From Maea johnstoni (Eukaryota > Annelida > Polychaeta > Spionida > Magelonidae), in NCBI GenBank assembly GCA_963942565.1, contig OZ012686.1:60482904-60546903 (forward strand): a stretch of 64,000 nt of DNA, in the 5' to 3' direction. Position numbers and translations under genes: made by a program. Below, one piece after another: positions 33,734 to 46,137 of the stretch (the stretch's first letter is position 1; the number at the start of each line of letters is the position of its first letter). Below the pieces are notes generated by a model. It made no database searches. It saw nothing but the letters and a program-made list of their open reading frames with translations, and was not told the DNA's origin.

Positions 33734-35607
33734 GGTGCTAAGCTCGTATATCCACCTACCTCAGTTAAGGTTGAGGTGCTTCGCTCCTATGCCCACCTAC
33801 CCCCGTTAAGGCCAAGGTGCTTCACTCGTAGGTCAACCTACCCCAGTTTACTTACTTACTTACTTACTTAGGTGCTACTTAGGTGCTAAGCTCGTATATC
33901 CACCTACCCCAGTTAAGGCCCCGGTGCTAAGCTCGTATATTCACCTACCCCAGTTTAGGCCGAGGTGCTTCGCTCCTATGCCCACCTACCCCCGTTAAGG
34001 CCAAGGTGCTTCACTCGTAGGTCAACCTACCCCAGTTTACTTACTTACTTACTTACTTAGGTGCTACTTAGGTGCTAAGCTCGTATATCCACCTACCTCA
34101 GTTTAGGTTGAGGTGCTTCGCTCCTATGCCCACCTACCCCCGTTAAGGCCAAGGTGCTTCACTCGTAGGTCAACCTACCCCAGTTTACTTACTTACTTAC
34201 TTACTTAGGTGCTACTTAGGTGCTAAGCTCGTATATCCACCTACCCCAGTTAAGGCCCCGGTGCTAAGCTCGTATATTCACCTACCCCAGTTTAGGCCGA
34301 GGTGCTTCGCTCCTATGCCCACCTACCCCCGTTAGGGCCAAGGTGCTTCACTCGTAGGTCAACCTACCCCAGTTTACTTACTTACTTACTTACTTAGGTG
34401 CTACTTAGGTGCTAAGCTCGTATATCCACCTACCTCAGTTTAGGTTGAGGTGCTTCGCTCCTATGCCCACCTACCCCCGTTAAGGCCAAGGTGCTTCACT
34501 CGTAGGTCAACCTACCCCAGTTTACTTACTTACTTACTTACTTAGGTGCTACTTAGGTGCTAAGCTCGTATATCCACATACCCCGGTTAAGGCCCCGGTG
34601 CTAAGCTCGTATATTCACCTACCCCAGTTGAGGCCGAGGTGCTTCGCTACTATGCCCACCTACCCCCGTTAAGGCCAAGGTGCTTCACTCGTAGGTCAAC
34701 CTACCCCAGTTTACTTACTTACTTACTTACTTAGGTGCTACTTAGGTGCTAAGCTCGTATATCCACCTACCTCAGTTTAGGTTGAGGTGCTTCGCTCCTA
34801 TGCCCACCTACCCCCGTTAAGGCCAAGGTGCTTCACTCGTAGGTCAACCTACACCAGTTTACTTACTTACTTACTTACTTAGGTGCTACTTAGGTGCTAA
34901 GCTCGTATATCCACCTACCCCAGTTACGGCCCCGGTGCTAAGCTCGTATATTCACCTACCCCAGTTTAGGCCGAGGTGCTTCGCTCCTATGCCCACCTAC
35001 CCCTGTTAAGGCCAAGGTGCTTCACTCGTAGGTCAACCTACCCCAGTTTACTTACTTACTTACTTACTTAGGTGCTACTTAGGTGCTAAGCTCGTATATC
35101 CACCTACCTCAGTTTAGGTTGAGGTGCTTCGCTCCTATGCCCACTTACACCCGTTAAGGCCAAGGTGCTTCACTCGTAGGTCAACCTACCCAAGTTTACT
35201 TACTTACTTACTTACTTAGGTGCTACTTAGGTGCTAAGCTCGTATATCCACCTACCCCAGTTAAGGCCCCGGCGCTAAGCTCATATATTCACCTACCCCA
35301 GTTTAGGCCGAGGTGCTTCGCTCCTATGCCCACCTACCCCCGTTAAGGCCAAGGTGCTTCACTCGTAGGTCAACCTACCCCAGTTTACTTACTTACTTAC
35401 TTACTTAGGTGCTACTTAGGTGCTAAGCTCGTATATCCACCTACCCCAGTTAAGGCCCCGGTGCTAAGCTCGTATATTCACCTACCCCAGTTTAGGCCGA
35501 GGTGCTTCGCTCCTATGCCCACCTACCCCCGTTAAGGCCAAGGTGCTTCACTCGTAGGTCAACCTACCCCAGTTTACTTACTTACTTACTTACTTAGGTG
35601 CTACTTA
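33734..35607 (+). repeat. 1874-bp tandem block, copy 1
   Basis: 11 units: B-A-B-A-B-A-B-A-B-A-A (five B, six A = 1874 bp). Markers: GTTAAGGTTG in 33734, TTAGGGCC in 34219, CCACATACC in 34556, CTACACCAG in 34745, GTTACGGCC in 34893, CCCACTTACACCC in 35082, CGGCGC with GCTCATATATTC in 35230. Confidence 0.92.
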
Positions 35608-37481
35608 GGTGCTAAGCTCGTATATCCACCTACCTCAGTTTAGGTTGAGGTGCTTCGCTCCTATGCCCACCTACCCCCGTTAAGGCCAAGGTGCTTCACT
35701 CGTAGGTCAACCTACCCCAGTTTACTTACTTACTTACTTACTTAGGTGCTACTTAGGTGCTAAGCTCGTATATCCACCTACCCCAGTTAAGGCCCCGGTG
35801 CTAAGCTCGTATATTCACCTACCCCAGTTTAGGCCGAGGTGCTTCGCTCCTATGCCCACCTACCCCCGTTAAGGCCAAGGTGCTTCACTCGTAGGTCAAC
35901 CTACCCCAGTTTACTTACTTACTTACTTACTTAGGTGCTACTTAGGTGCTAAGCTCGTATATCCACCTACCTCAGTTTAGGTTGAGGTGCTTCGCTCCTA
36001 TGCCCACCTACCCCCGTTAAGGCCAAGGTGCTTCACTCGTAGGTCAACCTACCCCAGTTTACTTACTTACTTACTTACTTAGGTGCTACTTAGGTGCTAA
36101 GCTCGTATATCCACCTACCCCAGTTAAGGCCCCGGTGCTAAGCTCGTATATTCACCTACCCCAGTTTAGGCCGAGGTGCTTCGCTCCTATGCCCACCTAC
36201 CCCCGTTAGGGCCAAGGTGCTTCACTCGTAGGTCAACCTACCCCAGTTTACTTACTTACTTACTTACTTAGGTGCTACTTAGGTGCTAAGCTCGTATATC
36301 CACCTACCTCAGTTTAGGTTGAGGTGCTTCGCTCCTATGCCCACCTACCCCCGTTAAGGCCAAGGTGCTTCACTCGTAGGTCAACCTACCCCAGTTTACT
36401 TACTTACTTACTTACTTAGGTGCTACTTAGGTGCTAAGCTCGTATATCCACATACCCCGGTTAAGGCCCCGGTGCTAAGCTCGTATATTCACCTACCCCA
36501 GTTGAGGCCGAGGTGCTTCGCTACTATGCCCACCTACCCCCGTTAAGGCCAAGGTGCTTCACTCGTAGGTCAACCTACCCCAGTTTACTTACTTACTTAC
36601 TTACTTAGGTGCTACTTAGGTGCTAAGCTCGTATATCCACCTACCTCAGTTTAGGTTGAGGTGCTTCGCTCCTATGCCCACCTACCCCCGTTAAGGCCAA
36701 GGTGCTTCACTCGTAGGTCAACCTACACCAGTTTACTTACTTACTTACTTACTTAGGTGCTACTTAGGTGCTAAGCTCGTATATCCACCTACCCCAGTTA
36801 CGGCCCCGGTGCTAAGCTCGTATATTCACCTACCCCAGTTTAGGCCGAGGTGCTTCGCTCCTATGCCCACCTACCCCTGTTAAGGCCAAGGTGCTTCACT
36901 CGTAGGTCAACCTACCCCAGTTTACTTACTTACTTACTTACTTAGGTGCTACTTAGGTGCTAAGCTCGTATATCCACCTACCTCAGTTTAGGTTGAGGTG
37001 CTTCGCTCCTATGCCCACTTACACCCGTTAAGGCCAAGGTGCTTCACTCGTAGGTCAACCTACCCAAGTTTACTTACTTACTTACTTACTTAGGTGCTAC
37101 TTAGGTGCTAAGCTCGTATATCCACCTACCCCAGTTAAGGCCCCGGCGCTAAGCTCATATATTCACCTACCCCAGTTTAGGCCGAGGTGCTTCGCTCCTA
37201 TGCCCACCTACCCCCGTTAAGGCCAAGGTGCTTCACTCGTAGGTCAACCTACCCCAGTTTACTTACTTACTTACTTACTTAGGTGCTACTTAGGTGCTAA
37301 GCTCGTATATCCACCTACCCCAGTTAAGGCCCCGGTGCTAAGCTCGTATATTCACCTACCCCAGTTTAGGCCGAGGTGCTTCGCTCCTATGCCCACCTAC
37401 CCCCGTTAAGGCCAAGGTGCTTCACTCGTAGGTCAACCTACCCCAGTTTACTTACTTACTTACTTACTTAGGTGCTACTTA
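35608..37481 (+). repeat. 1874-bp tandem block, copy 2
   Basis: Same 11-unit order and markers as 33734-35607, including the rare GTTACGGCC (36767) and GCTCATATATTC (37104). The clear difference is the first B, which has the normal GTTTAGGTTG, so the duplication breakpoint probably lies in or near that unit. Confidence 0.92.
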
Positions 37482-38865
37482 GGTGCTAAGCTCGTATATC
37501 CACCTACCTCAGTTTAGGTTGAGGTGCTTCGCTCCTATGCCCACCTACCCCCGTTAAGGCCAAGGTGCTTCACTCGTAGGTCAACCTACCCCAGTTTACT
37601 TACTTACTTACTTACTTAGGTGCTACTTAGGTGCTAAGCTCGTATATCCACATACCCCAGTTAAGGCCCCGGTGCTAAGCTCGTATATTCACCTACCCAA
37701 GTTGAGGCCGAGGTGCTTCGCTACTATGCCCACCTACCCCCGTTAAGGCCAAGGTGCTTCACTCGTAGGTCAACCTACCCCAGTTTACTTACTTACTTAC
37801 TTACTTAGGTGCTACTTAGGTGCTAAGCTCGTATATCCACCACCCCAGTTAAGGCCCCGGTGCTAAGCTCGTATATTCACCTACCCCAGTTTAGGCCGAG
37901 GTGCTTCGCTCCTATGCCCACCTACCCCCGTTAAGGCCAAGGTGCTTCACTCGTAGGTCAACCTACCCCAGTTTACTTACTTACTTACTTACTTAGGTGC
38001 TACTTAGGTGCTAAGCTCGTATATACACCTACCTCAGTTTAGGTTGAGGTGCTTCGCTCCTATGCCCACCTACCCCCGTTAAGGCCAAGGTGCTTCACTC
38101 GTAGGTCAACCTACCCCAGTTTACTTACTTACTTACTTACTTAGGTGCTACTTAGGTGCTAAGCTCGTATATCCACCTACCCCAGTTAAGGCCCCGGTGC
38201 TAAGCTCGTATATTCACCTACCCCAGTTTAGGCCGAGGTGCTTCGCTCCTATGCCCACCTACCCCCGTTAAGGCCAAAGTGCTTCACTCGTAGGTCAACC
38301 TACCCCAGTTTACTTACTTACTTACTTACTTAGGTGCTACTTAGGTGCTAAGCTCGTATATCCACCTACCCCAGTTAAGGCCCCGGTGCTAAGCTCGTAT
38401 ATTCACCTACCCCAGTTTAGGCCGAGGTGCTTCGCTCCTATGCCCACCTACCCCCGTTAAGGCCAAGGTGCTTCACTCGTAGGTCAACCTACCCCAGTTT
38501 ACTTACTTACTTACTTACTTAGGTGCTACTTAGGTGCTAAGCTCGTATATCCACCTACCTCAGTTTAGGTTGAGGTGCTTCGCTCCTATGCCCACATACC
38601 CCCGTTAAGGCCAAGGTGCTTCACTCGTAGGTCAACCTACCCCAGTTTACTTACTTACTTACTTACTTAGGTGCTACTTAGGTGCTAAGCTCGTATATCC
38701 ACCTACCCCAGTTAAGGCCCCGGTGCTAAGCTCGTATATTCACCTACCCCAGTTTAGGCCGAGGTGCTTCGCTCCTATGCCCACCTACCCCCGTTAAGGC
38801 CAAGGTGCTTCACTCGTAGGTCAACCTACCCCAGTTTACTTACTTACTTACTTAGGTGCTACTTA
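37482..38865 (+). repeat. B-A junction plus block Q, copy 3
   Basis: B-A (37482, 37630, the latter with CCACATACC and ACCCAAGTTGAGG) followed by A-B-A-A-B-A at 37819-38865. The second part matches 32683-33733 at offset 5136 with the same CCACCACCC, TATACACC and CCCACATACC markers. The last A has a four-copy TTAC run. Confidence 0.88.
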
Positions 38866-40402
38866 GGTGCTAAGCTCGTATATCCACCTACCTCAGTTAA
38901 GGTTGAGGTGCTTCGCTCCTATGCCCACCTACCCCCGTTAAGGCCAAGGTGCTTCACTCGTAGGTCAACCTACCCCAGTTTACTTACTTACTTACTTACT
39001 TAGGTGCTACTTAGGTGCTAAGCTCGTATATCCACCTACCCCAGTTAAGGCCCCGGTGCTAAGCTCGTATATTCACCTACCCCAGTTTAGGCCGAGGTGC
39101 TTCGCTCCTATGCCCACCTACCCCCGTTAAGGCCAAGGTGCTTCACTCGTAGGTCAACCTACCCCAGTTTACTTACTTACTTACTTACTTAGGTGCTACT
39201 TAGGTGCTAAGCTCGTATATCCACCTACCTCAGTTTAGGTTGAGGTGCTTCGCTCCTATGCCCACCTACCCCCGTTAAGGCCAAGGTGCTTCACTCGTAG
39301 GTCAACCTACCCCAGTTTACTTACTTACTTACTTACTTAGGTGCTACTTAGGTGCTAAGCTCGTATATCCACCTACCCCAGTTAAGGCCCCGGTGCTAAG
39401 CTCGTATATTCACCTACCCCAGTTTAGGCCGAGGTGCTTCGCTCCTATGCCCACCTACCCCTGTTAAGGCCAAGGTGCTTCACTCATAGGTCAACCTACC
39501 CCAGTTGACTTACTTACTTACTTACTTAGGTGCTACTTAGGTGCTAAGCTCGTATATCCACCTACCTCAGTTTAGGTTGAGGTGCTTCGCTCCTATGCCC
39601 ACCTACCCCCGTTAAGGCCAAGGTGCTTCACTCGTAGGTCAACCTACCCCAGTTTACTCACTTACTTACTTACTTAGGTGCTACTTAGGTGCTAAGCTCG
39701 TATATCCACCTACCCCAGTTAAGGCCCCGGTGCTAAGCTCGTATATTCACCTACCCCAGTTTAGGCCGAGGTGCTTCGCTCCTATGCCCACCTACCCCCG
39801 TTAAGGCCAAGGTGCTTCACTCGTAGGTCAACCTACCCCAGTTTACTTACTTACTTACTTACTTAGGTGCTACTTAGGTGCTAAGCTCGTATATCCACCT
39901 ACCTCAGTTTAGGTTGAGGTGCTTCGCTCCTATGCCCACTTACACCCGTTAAGGCCAAGGTGCTTCACTCGTAGGTCAACCTACCCAAGTTTACTTACTT
40001 ACTTACTTACTTAGGTGCTACTTAGGTGCTAAGCTCGTATATCCACCTACCCCAGTTAAGGCCCCGGCGCTAAGCTCATATATTCACCTACCCCAGTTTA
40101 GGCCGAGGTGCTTCGCTCCTATGCCCACCTACCCCCGTTAAGGCCAAGGTGCTTCACTCGTAGGTCAACCTACCCCAGTTTACTTACTTACTTACTTACT
40201 TAGGTGCTACTTAGGTGCTAAGCTCGTATATCCACCTACCCCAGTTAAGGCCCCGGTGCTAAGCTCGTATATTCACCTACCCCAGTTTAGGCCGAGGTGC
40301 TTCGCTCCTATGCCCACCTACCCCCGTTAAGGCCAAGGTGCTTCACTCGTAGGTCAACCTACCCCAGTTTACTTACTTACTTACTTACTTATGTGCTACT
40401 TA
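38866..40402 (+). repeat. 1537-bp tandem block, copy 1 (partly different left half)
   Basis: Nine units: B-A-B-A-B-A-B-A-A (1537 bp). The right part, from CCCTGTT/GTTGAC (39351) through TTTACTCAC, CCCACTTACACCC and CGGCGC, matches the next two copies. The left part lacks the CCACATACC and CTACACCAG markers and begins with the GTTAAGGTTG B, so it comes from a different source. Confidence 0.88.
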
Positions 40403-41939
40403 GGTGCTAAGCTCGTATATCCACCTACCTCAGTTTAGGTTGAGGTGCTTCGCTCCTATGCCCACCTACCCCCGTTAAGGCCAAGGTGCTTCACTCGTAG
40501 GTCAACCTACCCCAGTTTACTTACTTACTTACTTACTTAGGTGCTACTTAGGTGCTAAGCTCGTATATCCACATACCCCAGTTAAGGCCCCGGTGCTAAG
40601 CTCGTATATTCACCTACCCCAGTTGAGGCCGAGGTGCTTCGCTACTATGCCCACCTACCCCCGTTAAGGCCAAGGTGCTTCACTCGTAGGTCAACCTACC
40701 CCAGTTTACTTACTTACTTACTTACTTAGGTGCTACTTAGGTGCTAAGCTCGTATATCCACCTACCTCAGTTTAGGTTGAGGTGCTTCGCTCCTATGCCC
40801 ACCTACCCCCGTTAAGGCCAAGGTGCTTCACTCGTAGGTCAACCTACACCAGTTTACTTACTTACTTACTTACTTAGGTGCTACTTAGGTGCTAAGCTCG
40901 TATATCCACCTACCCCAGTTAAGGCCCCGGTGCTAAGCTCGTATATTCACCTACCCCAGTTTAGGCCGAGGTGCTTCGCTCCTATGCCCACCTACCCCTG
41001 TTAAGGCCAAGGTGCTTCACTCGTAGGTCAACCTACCCCAGTTGACTTACTTACTTACTTACTTAGGTGCTACTTAGGTGCTAAGCTCGTATATCCACCT
41101 ACCTCAGTTTAGGTTGAGGTGCTTCGCTCCTATGCCCACCTACCCCCGTTAAGGCCAAGGTGCTTCACTCGTAGGTCAACCTACCCCAGTTTACTCACTT
41201 ACTTACTTACTTAGGTGCTACTTAGGTGCTAAGCTCGTATATCCACCTACCCCAGTTAAGGCCCCGGTGCTAAGCTCGTATATTCACCTACCCCAGTTTA
41301 GGCCGAGTTGCTTCGCTCCTATGCCCACCTACCCCCGTTAAGGCCAAGGTGCTTCACTCGTAGGTCAACCTACCCCAGTTTACTTACTTACTTACTTACT
41401 TAGGTGCTACTTAGGTGCTAAGCTCGTATATCCACCTACCTCAGTTTAGGTTGAGGTGCTTCGCTCCTATGCCCACTTACACCCGTTAAGGCCAAGGTGC
41501 TTCACTCGTAGGTCAACCTACCCAAGTTTACTTACTTACTTACTTACTTAGGTGCTACTTAGGTGCTAAGCTCGTATATCCACCTACCCCAGTTAAGGCC
41601 CCGGCGCTAAGCTCGTATATTCACCTACCCCAGTTTAGGCCGAGGTGCTTCGCTCCTATGCCCACCTACCCCCGTTAAGGCCAAGGTGCTTCACTCGTAG
41701 GTCAACCTACCCCAGTTTACTTACTTACTTACTTACTTAGGTGCTACTTAGGTGCTAAGCTCGTATATCCACCTACCCCAGTTAAGGCCCCGGTGCTAAG
41801 CTCGTATATTCACCTACTCCAGTTTAGGCCGAGGTGCTTCGCTCCTATGCCCACCTACCCCCGTTAAGGCCAAGGTGCTTCACTCGTAGGTCAACCTACC
41901 CCAGTTTACTTACGTACTTACTTACTTAGGTGCTACTTA
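40403..41939 (+). repeat. 1537-bp tandem block, copy 2
   Basis: B-A-B-A-B-A-B-A-A with CCACATACC (40551), CTACACCAG (40740), CCCTGTT with GTTGAC (40888), TTTACTCAC (41077), GAGTTGCTTC (41225), CCCACTTACACCC (41414) and CGGCGC (41562). Repeated at +1537. Confidence 0.92.
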
Positions 41940-43287
41940 GGTGCTAAGCTCGTATATCCACCTACCTCAGTTTAGGTTGAGGTGCTTCGCTCCTATGCCC
42001 ACCTACCCCCGTTAAGGCCAAGGTGCTTCACTCGTAGGTCAACCTACCCCAGTTTACTTACTTACTTACTTACTTAGGTGCTACTTAGGTGCTAAGCTCG
42101 TATATCCACATACCCCAGTTAAGGCCCCGGTGCTAAGCTCGTATATTCACCTACCCCAGTTGAGGCCGAGGTGCTTCGCTACTATGCCCACCTACCCCCG
42201 TTAAGGCCAAGGTGCTTCACTCGTAGGTCAACCTACCCCAGTTTACTTACTTACTTACTTACTTAGGTGCTACTTAGGTGCTAAGCTCGTATATCCACCT
42301 ACCTCAGTTTAGGTTGAGGTGCTTCGCTCCTATGCCCACCTACCCCCGTTAAGGCCAAGGTGCTTCACTCGTAGGTCAACCTACACCAGTTTACTTACTT
42401 ACCTACTTACTTAGGTGCTACTTAGGTGCTAAGCTCGTATATCCACCTACCCCAGTTAAGGCCCCGGTGCTAAGCTCGTATATTCACCTACCCCAGTTTA
42501 GGCCGAGGTGCTTCGCTCCTATGCCCACCTACCCCTGTTAAGGCCAAGGTGCTTCACTCGTAGGTCAACCTACCCCAGTTGACTTACTTACTTACTTACT
42601 TAGGTGCTACTTAGGTGCTAAGCTCGTATATCCACCTACCTCAGTTTAGGTTGAGGTGCTTCGCTCCTATGCCCACCTACCCCCGTTAAGGCCAAGGTGC
42701 TTCACTCGTAGGTCAACCTACCCCAGTTTACTCACTTACTTACTTACTTAGGTGCTACTTAGGTGCTAAGCTCATATATCCACCTACCCCAGTTAAGGCC
42801 CCGGTGCTAAGCTCGTATATTCACCTACCCCAGTTTAGGCCGAGTTGCTTCGCTCCTATGCCCACCTACCCCCGTTAAGGCCAAGGTGCTTCACTCGTAG
42901 GTCAACCTACCCCAGTTTACTTACTTACTTAATTACTAAGGTGCTACTTAGGTGCTAAGCTCGTATATCCACCTACCTCAGTTTAGGTTGAGGTGCTTCG
43001 CTCCTATGCCCACTTACACCCGTTAAGGCCAAGGTGCTTCACTCGTAGGTCAACCTACCAAAGTTTACTTACTTACTTACTTACTTAGGTGCTACTTAGG
43101 TGCTAAGCTCGTATATCCACCTACCCCAGTTAAGGCCCCGGCGCTAAGCTCGTATATTCACCTACCCCAGTTTAGGCCGAGGTGCTTCGCTCCTATGCCC
43201 ACCTACCCCCGTTAAGGCCAAGGTGCTTCACTCGTAGGTCAACCTACCCCAGTTTACTTACTTACTTACTTACTTAGGTGCTACTTA
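41940..43287 (+). repeat. 1537-bp tandem block, copy 3 (last A missing)
   Basis: Same order and markers as 40403-41939, including GAGTTGCTTC (42762), but only eight units: the terminal A is absent, so the copy is 1348 bp. New changes include TACCTACTTAC near 42400, an AATTACTAAGG junction before 42951 and ACCAAAGTTT in 42951. Confidence 0.9.
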
Positions 43288-44638
43288 GGTGCTAAGCTCG
43301 TATATCCACCTACCTCAGTTTAGGTTGAGGTGCTTCGCTCCTATGCCCACCTACCCCCGTTAAGGCCAAGGTGCTTCACTCGTAGGTCAACCTACCCCAG
43401 TTTACTTACTTACTTACTTACTTAGTTGCTACTTAGGTGCTAAGCTCGTATATCCACCTACCCAGTTAAGGCCCCGGTGCTAAGCTCGTATATTCACCTA
43501 CCCCAGTTTAGGCCGAGGTGCTTCGCTCCTATGCCCACCTACCCCCGTTAAGGCCAAGGTGCATCACTCGTAGGTCAACCTACCCCAGTTTACTTACTTA
43601 CTTACTTACTTAGGTGCTACTTAGGTGCTAAGCTCGTATATCCACCTACCTCAGTTTAGGTTGAGGTGCTTCGCTCCTATGCCCACCTACCCCCGTTAAG
43701 GCCAAGGTGCTTCACTCGTAGGTCATCCTACCCCAGTTTACTTACTTACCTACTTACTTAGGTGCTACTTAGGTGCTAAGCTCTTATATCCACATACCCC
43801 AGTTAAGGCCCCTGTGCTAAGCTCGTATAATCACCTACCCCAGTTTAGGCCGAGGTGCTTCGCTACTATGCCCACCTACCCCCGTTAAGGCCAAGGTGCT
43901 TCACTCGTAGGTCAACCTACCCCAGTTTACTTACTTACTTACTTACTTAGGTGCTACTTAGGTGCTAAGCTCGTATATCCACCTACCTCTGTTTAGGTTG
44001 AGGTGCTTCGCTCCTATGCCCACCTACCCCCGTTAAGGCCAAGGTGCTTCACTCGTAGGTCAACCTACCCCAGTTTACTTACTTACTTACTTACTTACTT
44101 AGGTGCTACTTAGGTGCTAAGCTCGTATATCCACCTACCCCAGTTAAGGCCCCGGTGCTAAGCTCGTATATTCACCTACCCCAGTTTAGGCCGAGGTGCT
44201 TCGCTCCTATGCCCACCTACCCCCGTTAAGGCCAAGGTGCTTCACTCGTAGGTCAACCTACCCCAGTTTACTTACTTACTTACTTACTTAGGTGCTACTT
44301 AGGTGCTAAGCTCGTATATCCACCTACCCCAGTTAAGGCCCCGGTGCTAAGCTCGTATATTCACCTACCCCAGTTTAGGCCGAGGTGCTTTGCTCCTATG
44401 CCCACCTACCCCCGTTAAGGCCAAGGTGCTTCACTCGTAGGTCAACCTACCCCAGTTTACTTACTTACTTACTTACTTAGGTGCTACTTAGGTGCTAAGC
44501 TCGTATATCCACCTAGCTCAGTTTAGGTTGAGGTGCTTCGCTCCTATGCCCACTTACCCCCGTTAAGGCCAAGGTGCTTCACTCGTAGGTCAACCTACCC
44601 AAGTTTACTTACTTACTTACTTACTTAGGTGCTACTTA
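43288..44638 (+). repeat. Block 43.3-44.6 kb, island of right-end subfamily
   Basis: Unit order B-A-B-A-B-A-A-B. The pair 43624 (GGTCATCC) and 43772 (CCCCTGTGC, GCTACTATG) is the marker pair otherwise found only in 52-64 kb. Several private changes cluster here (GCATCACTCG, TTAGTTGCTAC, CCTACCTCTG, CCTAGCTCAG). Confidence 0.85.
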
Positions 44639-44786
44639 GGTGCTAAGCTCGTATATTCACCTACCCCAGTTTAGGCCGAGGTGCTTCGCTCCTATGCCCA
44701 CCTACCCCTGTTAAGGCCAAGGTGCTTCACTCGTAGGTCAACCTACCCAAGTTTACTTACTTACTTACTTACTTAGGTGCTACTTA
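44639..44786 (+). repeat. C unit: A unit lacking m1 (148 bp), single copy
   Basis: This unit opens directly with an intact m2 (TATATTC, GTTTAGGCCGA) followed by m3, m4 and m5. It has B's length but none of B's private bases, so it is a separate 41-bp deletion of an A unit. Its m3 has CCCTGTT and its m4 has ACCCAAG, the combination carried by the A units at 15304, 15977 and 17998; it sits at the position corresponding to 17998 in the 26.6-kb-spaced duplication. It is the only such unit I found. Confidence 0.93.
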
Positions 44787-46137
44787 GGTGCTAAGCTCGT
44801 ATATCCACCTACCTCAGTTTAGGTTGAGGTGCTTCGCTCCTATGCCCACCTACCCCCGTTAAGGCCAAGGTGCTTCATTCGTAGGTCAACCTACCACAGT
44901 TTACTTACTTCTTTACTTACTTAGGTGCTACTTAGGTGCTAAGCTCGTATATCCACCTACCCCAGTTAAGGCCCCGGTGCTAAGCTCATATATTCACCTA
45001 CCCAGTTTAGGCCGAGGTGCTTCGCTCCTATGCCCACCTACCCCCCTTAAGGCCAAGGTGCTTCACTCGTAGGTCAACCTACCCCAGTTTACTTACTTAC
45101 TTACTTACTTAGGTGCTACTTAGGTGCTAAGCTCGTATATCCACCTACCTCAGTTTAGGTTGAGGTGCTTCGCTCCTATGCCCACCTACCCCCGTTAAGG
45201 CCAAGGTGCTTCACTCGTAGGTCAACCTACCCCAGTTTACTTACTTACTTACTTACTTACTTAGGTGCTACTTAGGTGCTAAGCTCGTATATCCACCTAC
45301 CCCCGTTAAGGCCCCGGTGCTAAGCTCGTATATTCACCTACCCCAGTTTAGGCCGAGGTGCTTCGCTCCTATGCCCACCTACCCCCATTAAGGCCAAGGT
45401 GCTTCACTCGTAGGTCAACCTACCCCAGTTTACTTACTTACTTACTTACTTAGGTGCTACTTAGGTGCTAAGCTCGTATATCCACCTACCTCAGTTTAGG
45501 TTGAGGTGCTTCGCTCCTATGCCCACCTACCCCCGTAAAGGCCAAGGTGCTTCACTCGTAGGTCAACCTACACCAGTTTACTTACTTACTTACTTACTTA
45601 GGTGCTACTTAGGTGCTAAGCTCGTATATCCACCTACCCCAGTTAAGGCCCCGGTGCTAAGCTTGTATATTCACCTACCCCAGTTTAGGCCGAGGTGCTT
45701 CGCTCCTATGCCCACCTACCCCCGTTAAGGCCAAGGTGCTTCACTCGTAGGTCAACCTACCCCAGTTTACTTACTTACTTACTTACTTAGGTGCTACTTA
45801 GGTGCTAAGCTCGTATATCCACCTACCTCAGTTTAGGTTGAGGTGCTTCGCTCCTATGCCCACCTACCCCCGTTAGGGCCAAGGTGCTTCACTCGTAGGT
45901 CAACCTACCCCAGTTTACTTACTTACTTACTTACTTAGGTGCTACTTAGGTGCTAAGCTCGTATATCCACCTACCCCAGTTAAGGCCCCGGTGCTAAGCT
46001 CGTATATTCACCTACCCCAGTTTAGGCCGAGGTGCTTCGCTCCTATGCCCACCTACCCCCGTTAAGGCCAAGGTGCTTCACTCGTAGGTCAACCTACCCC
46101 AGTTGACTTACTTACTTACTTACTTAGGTGCTACTTA
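44639..46137 (+). repeat. Left part of the 26.6-kb-spaced duplicate of 17998-21548
   Basis: Unit order C-B-A-B-A-B-A-B-A. From 44787 on it follows 18187 onward at a constant offset of 26600. It has the TTCATTCG/CTTCTTT B (44787), the one-base-shorter m2 (44935), the six-copy TTAC run before 45275 and GTTGAC in 45949. C replaces the A unit at 17998 and accounts for a 41-bp shift at the left edge. Confidence 0.88.
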
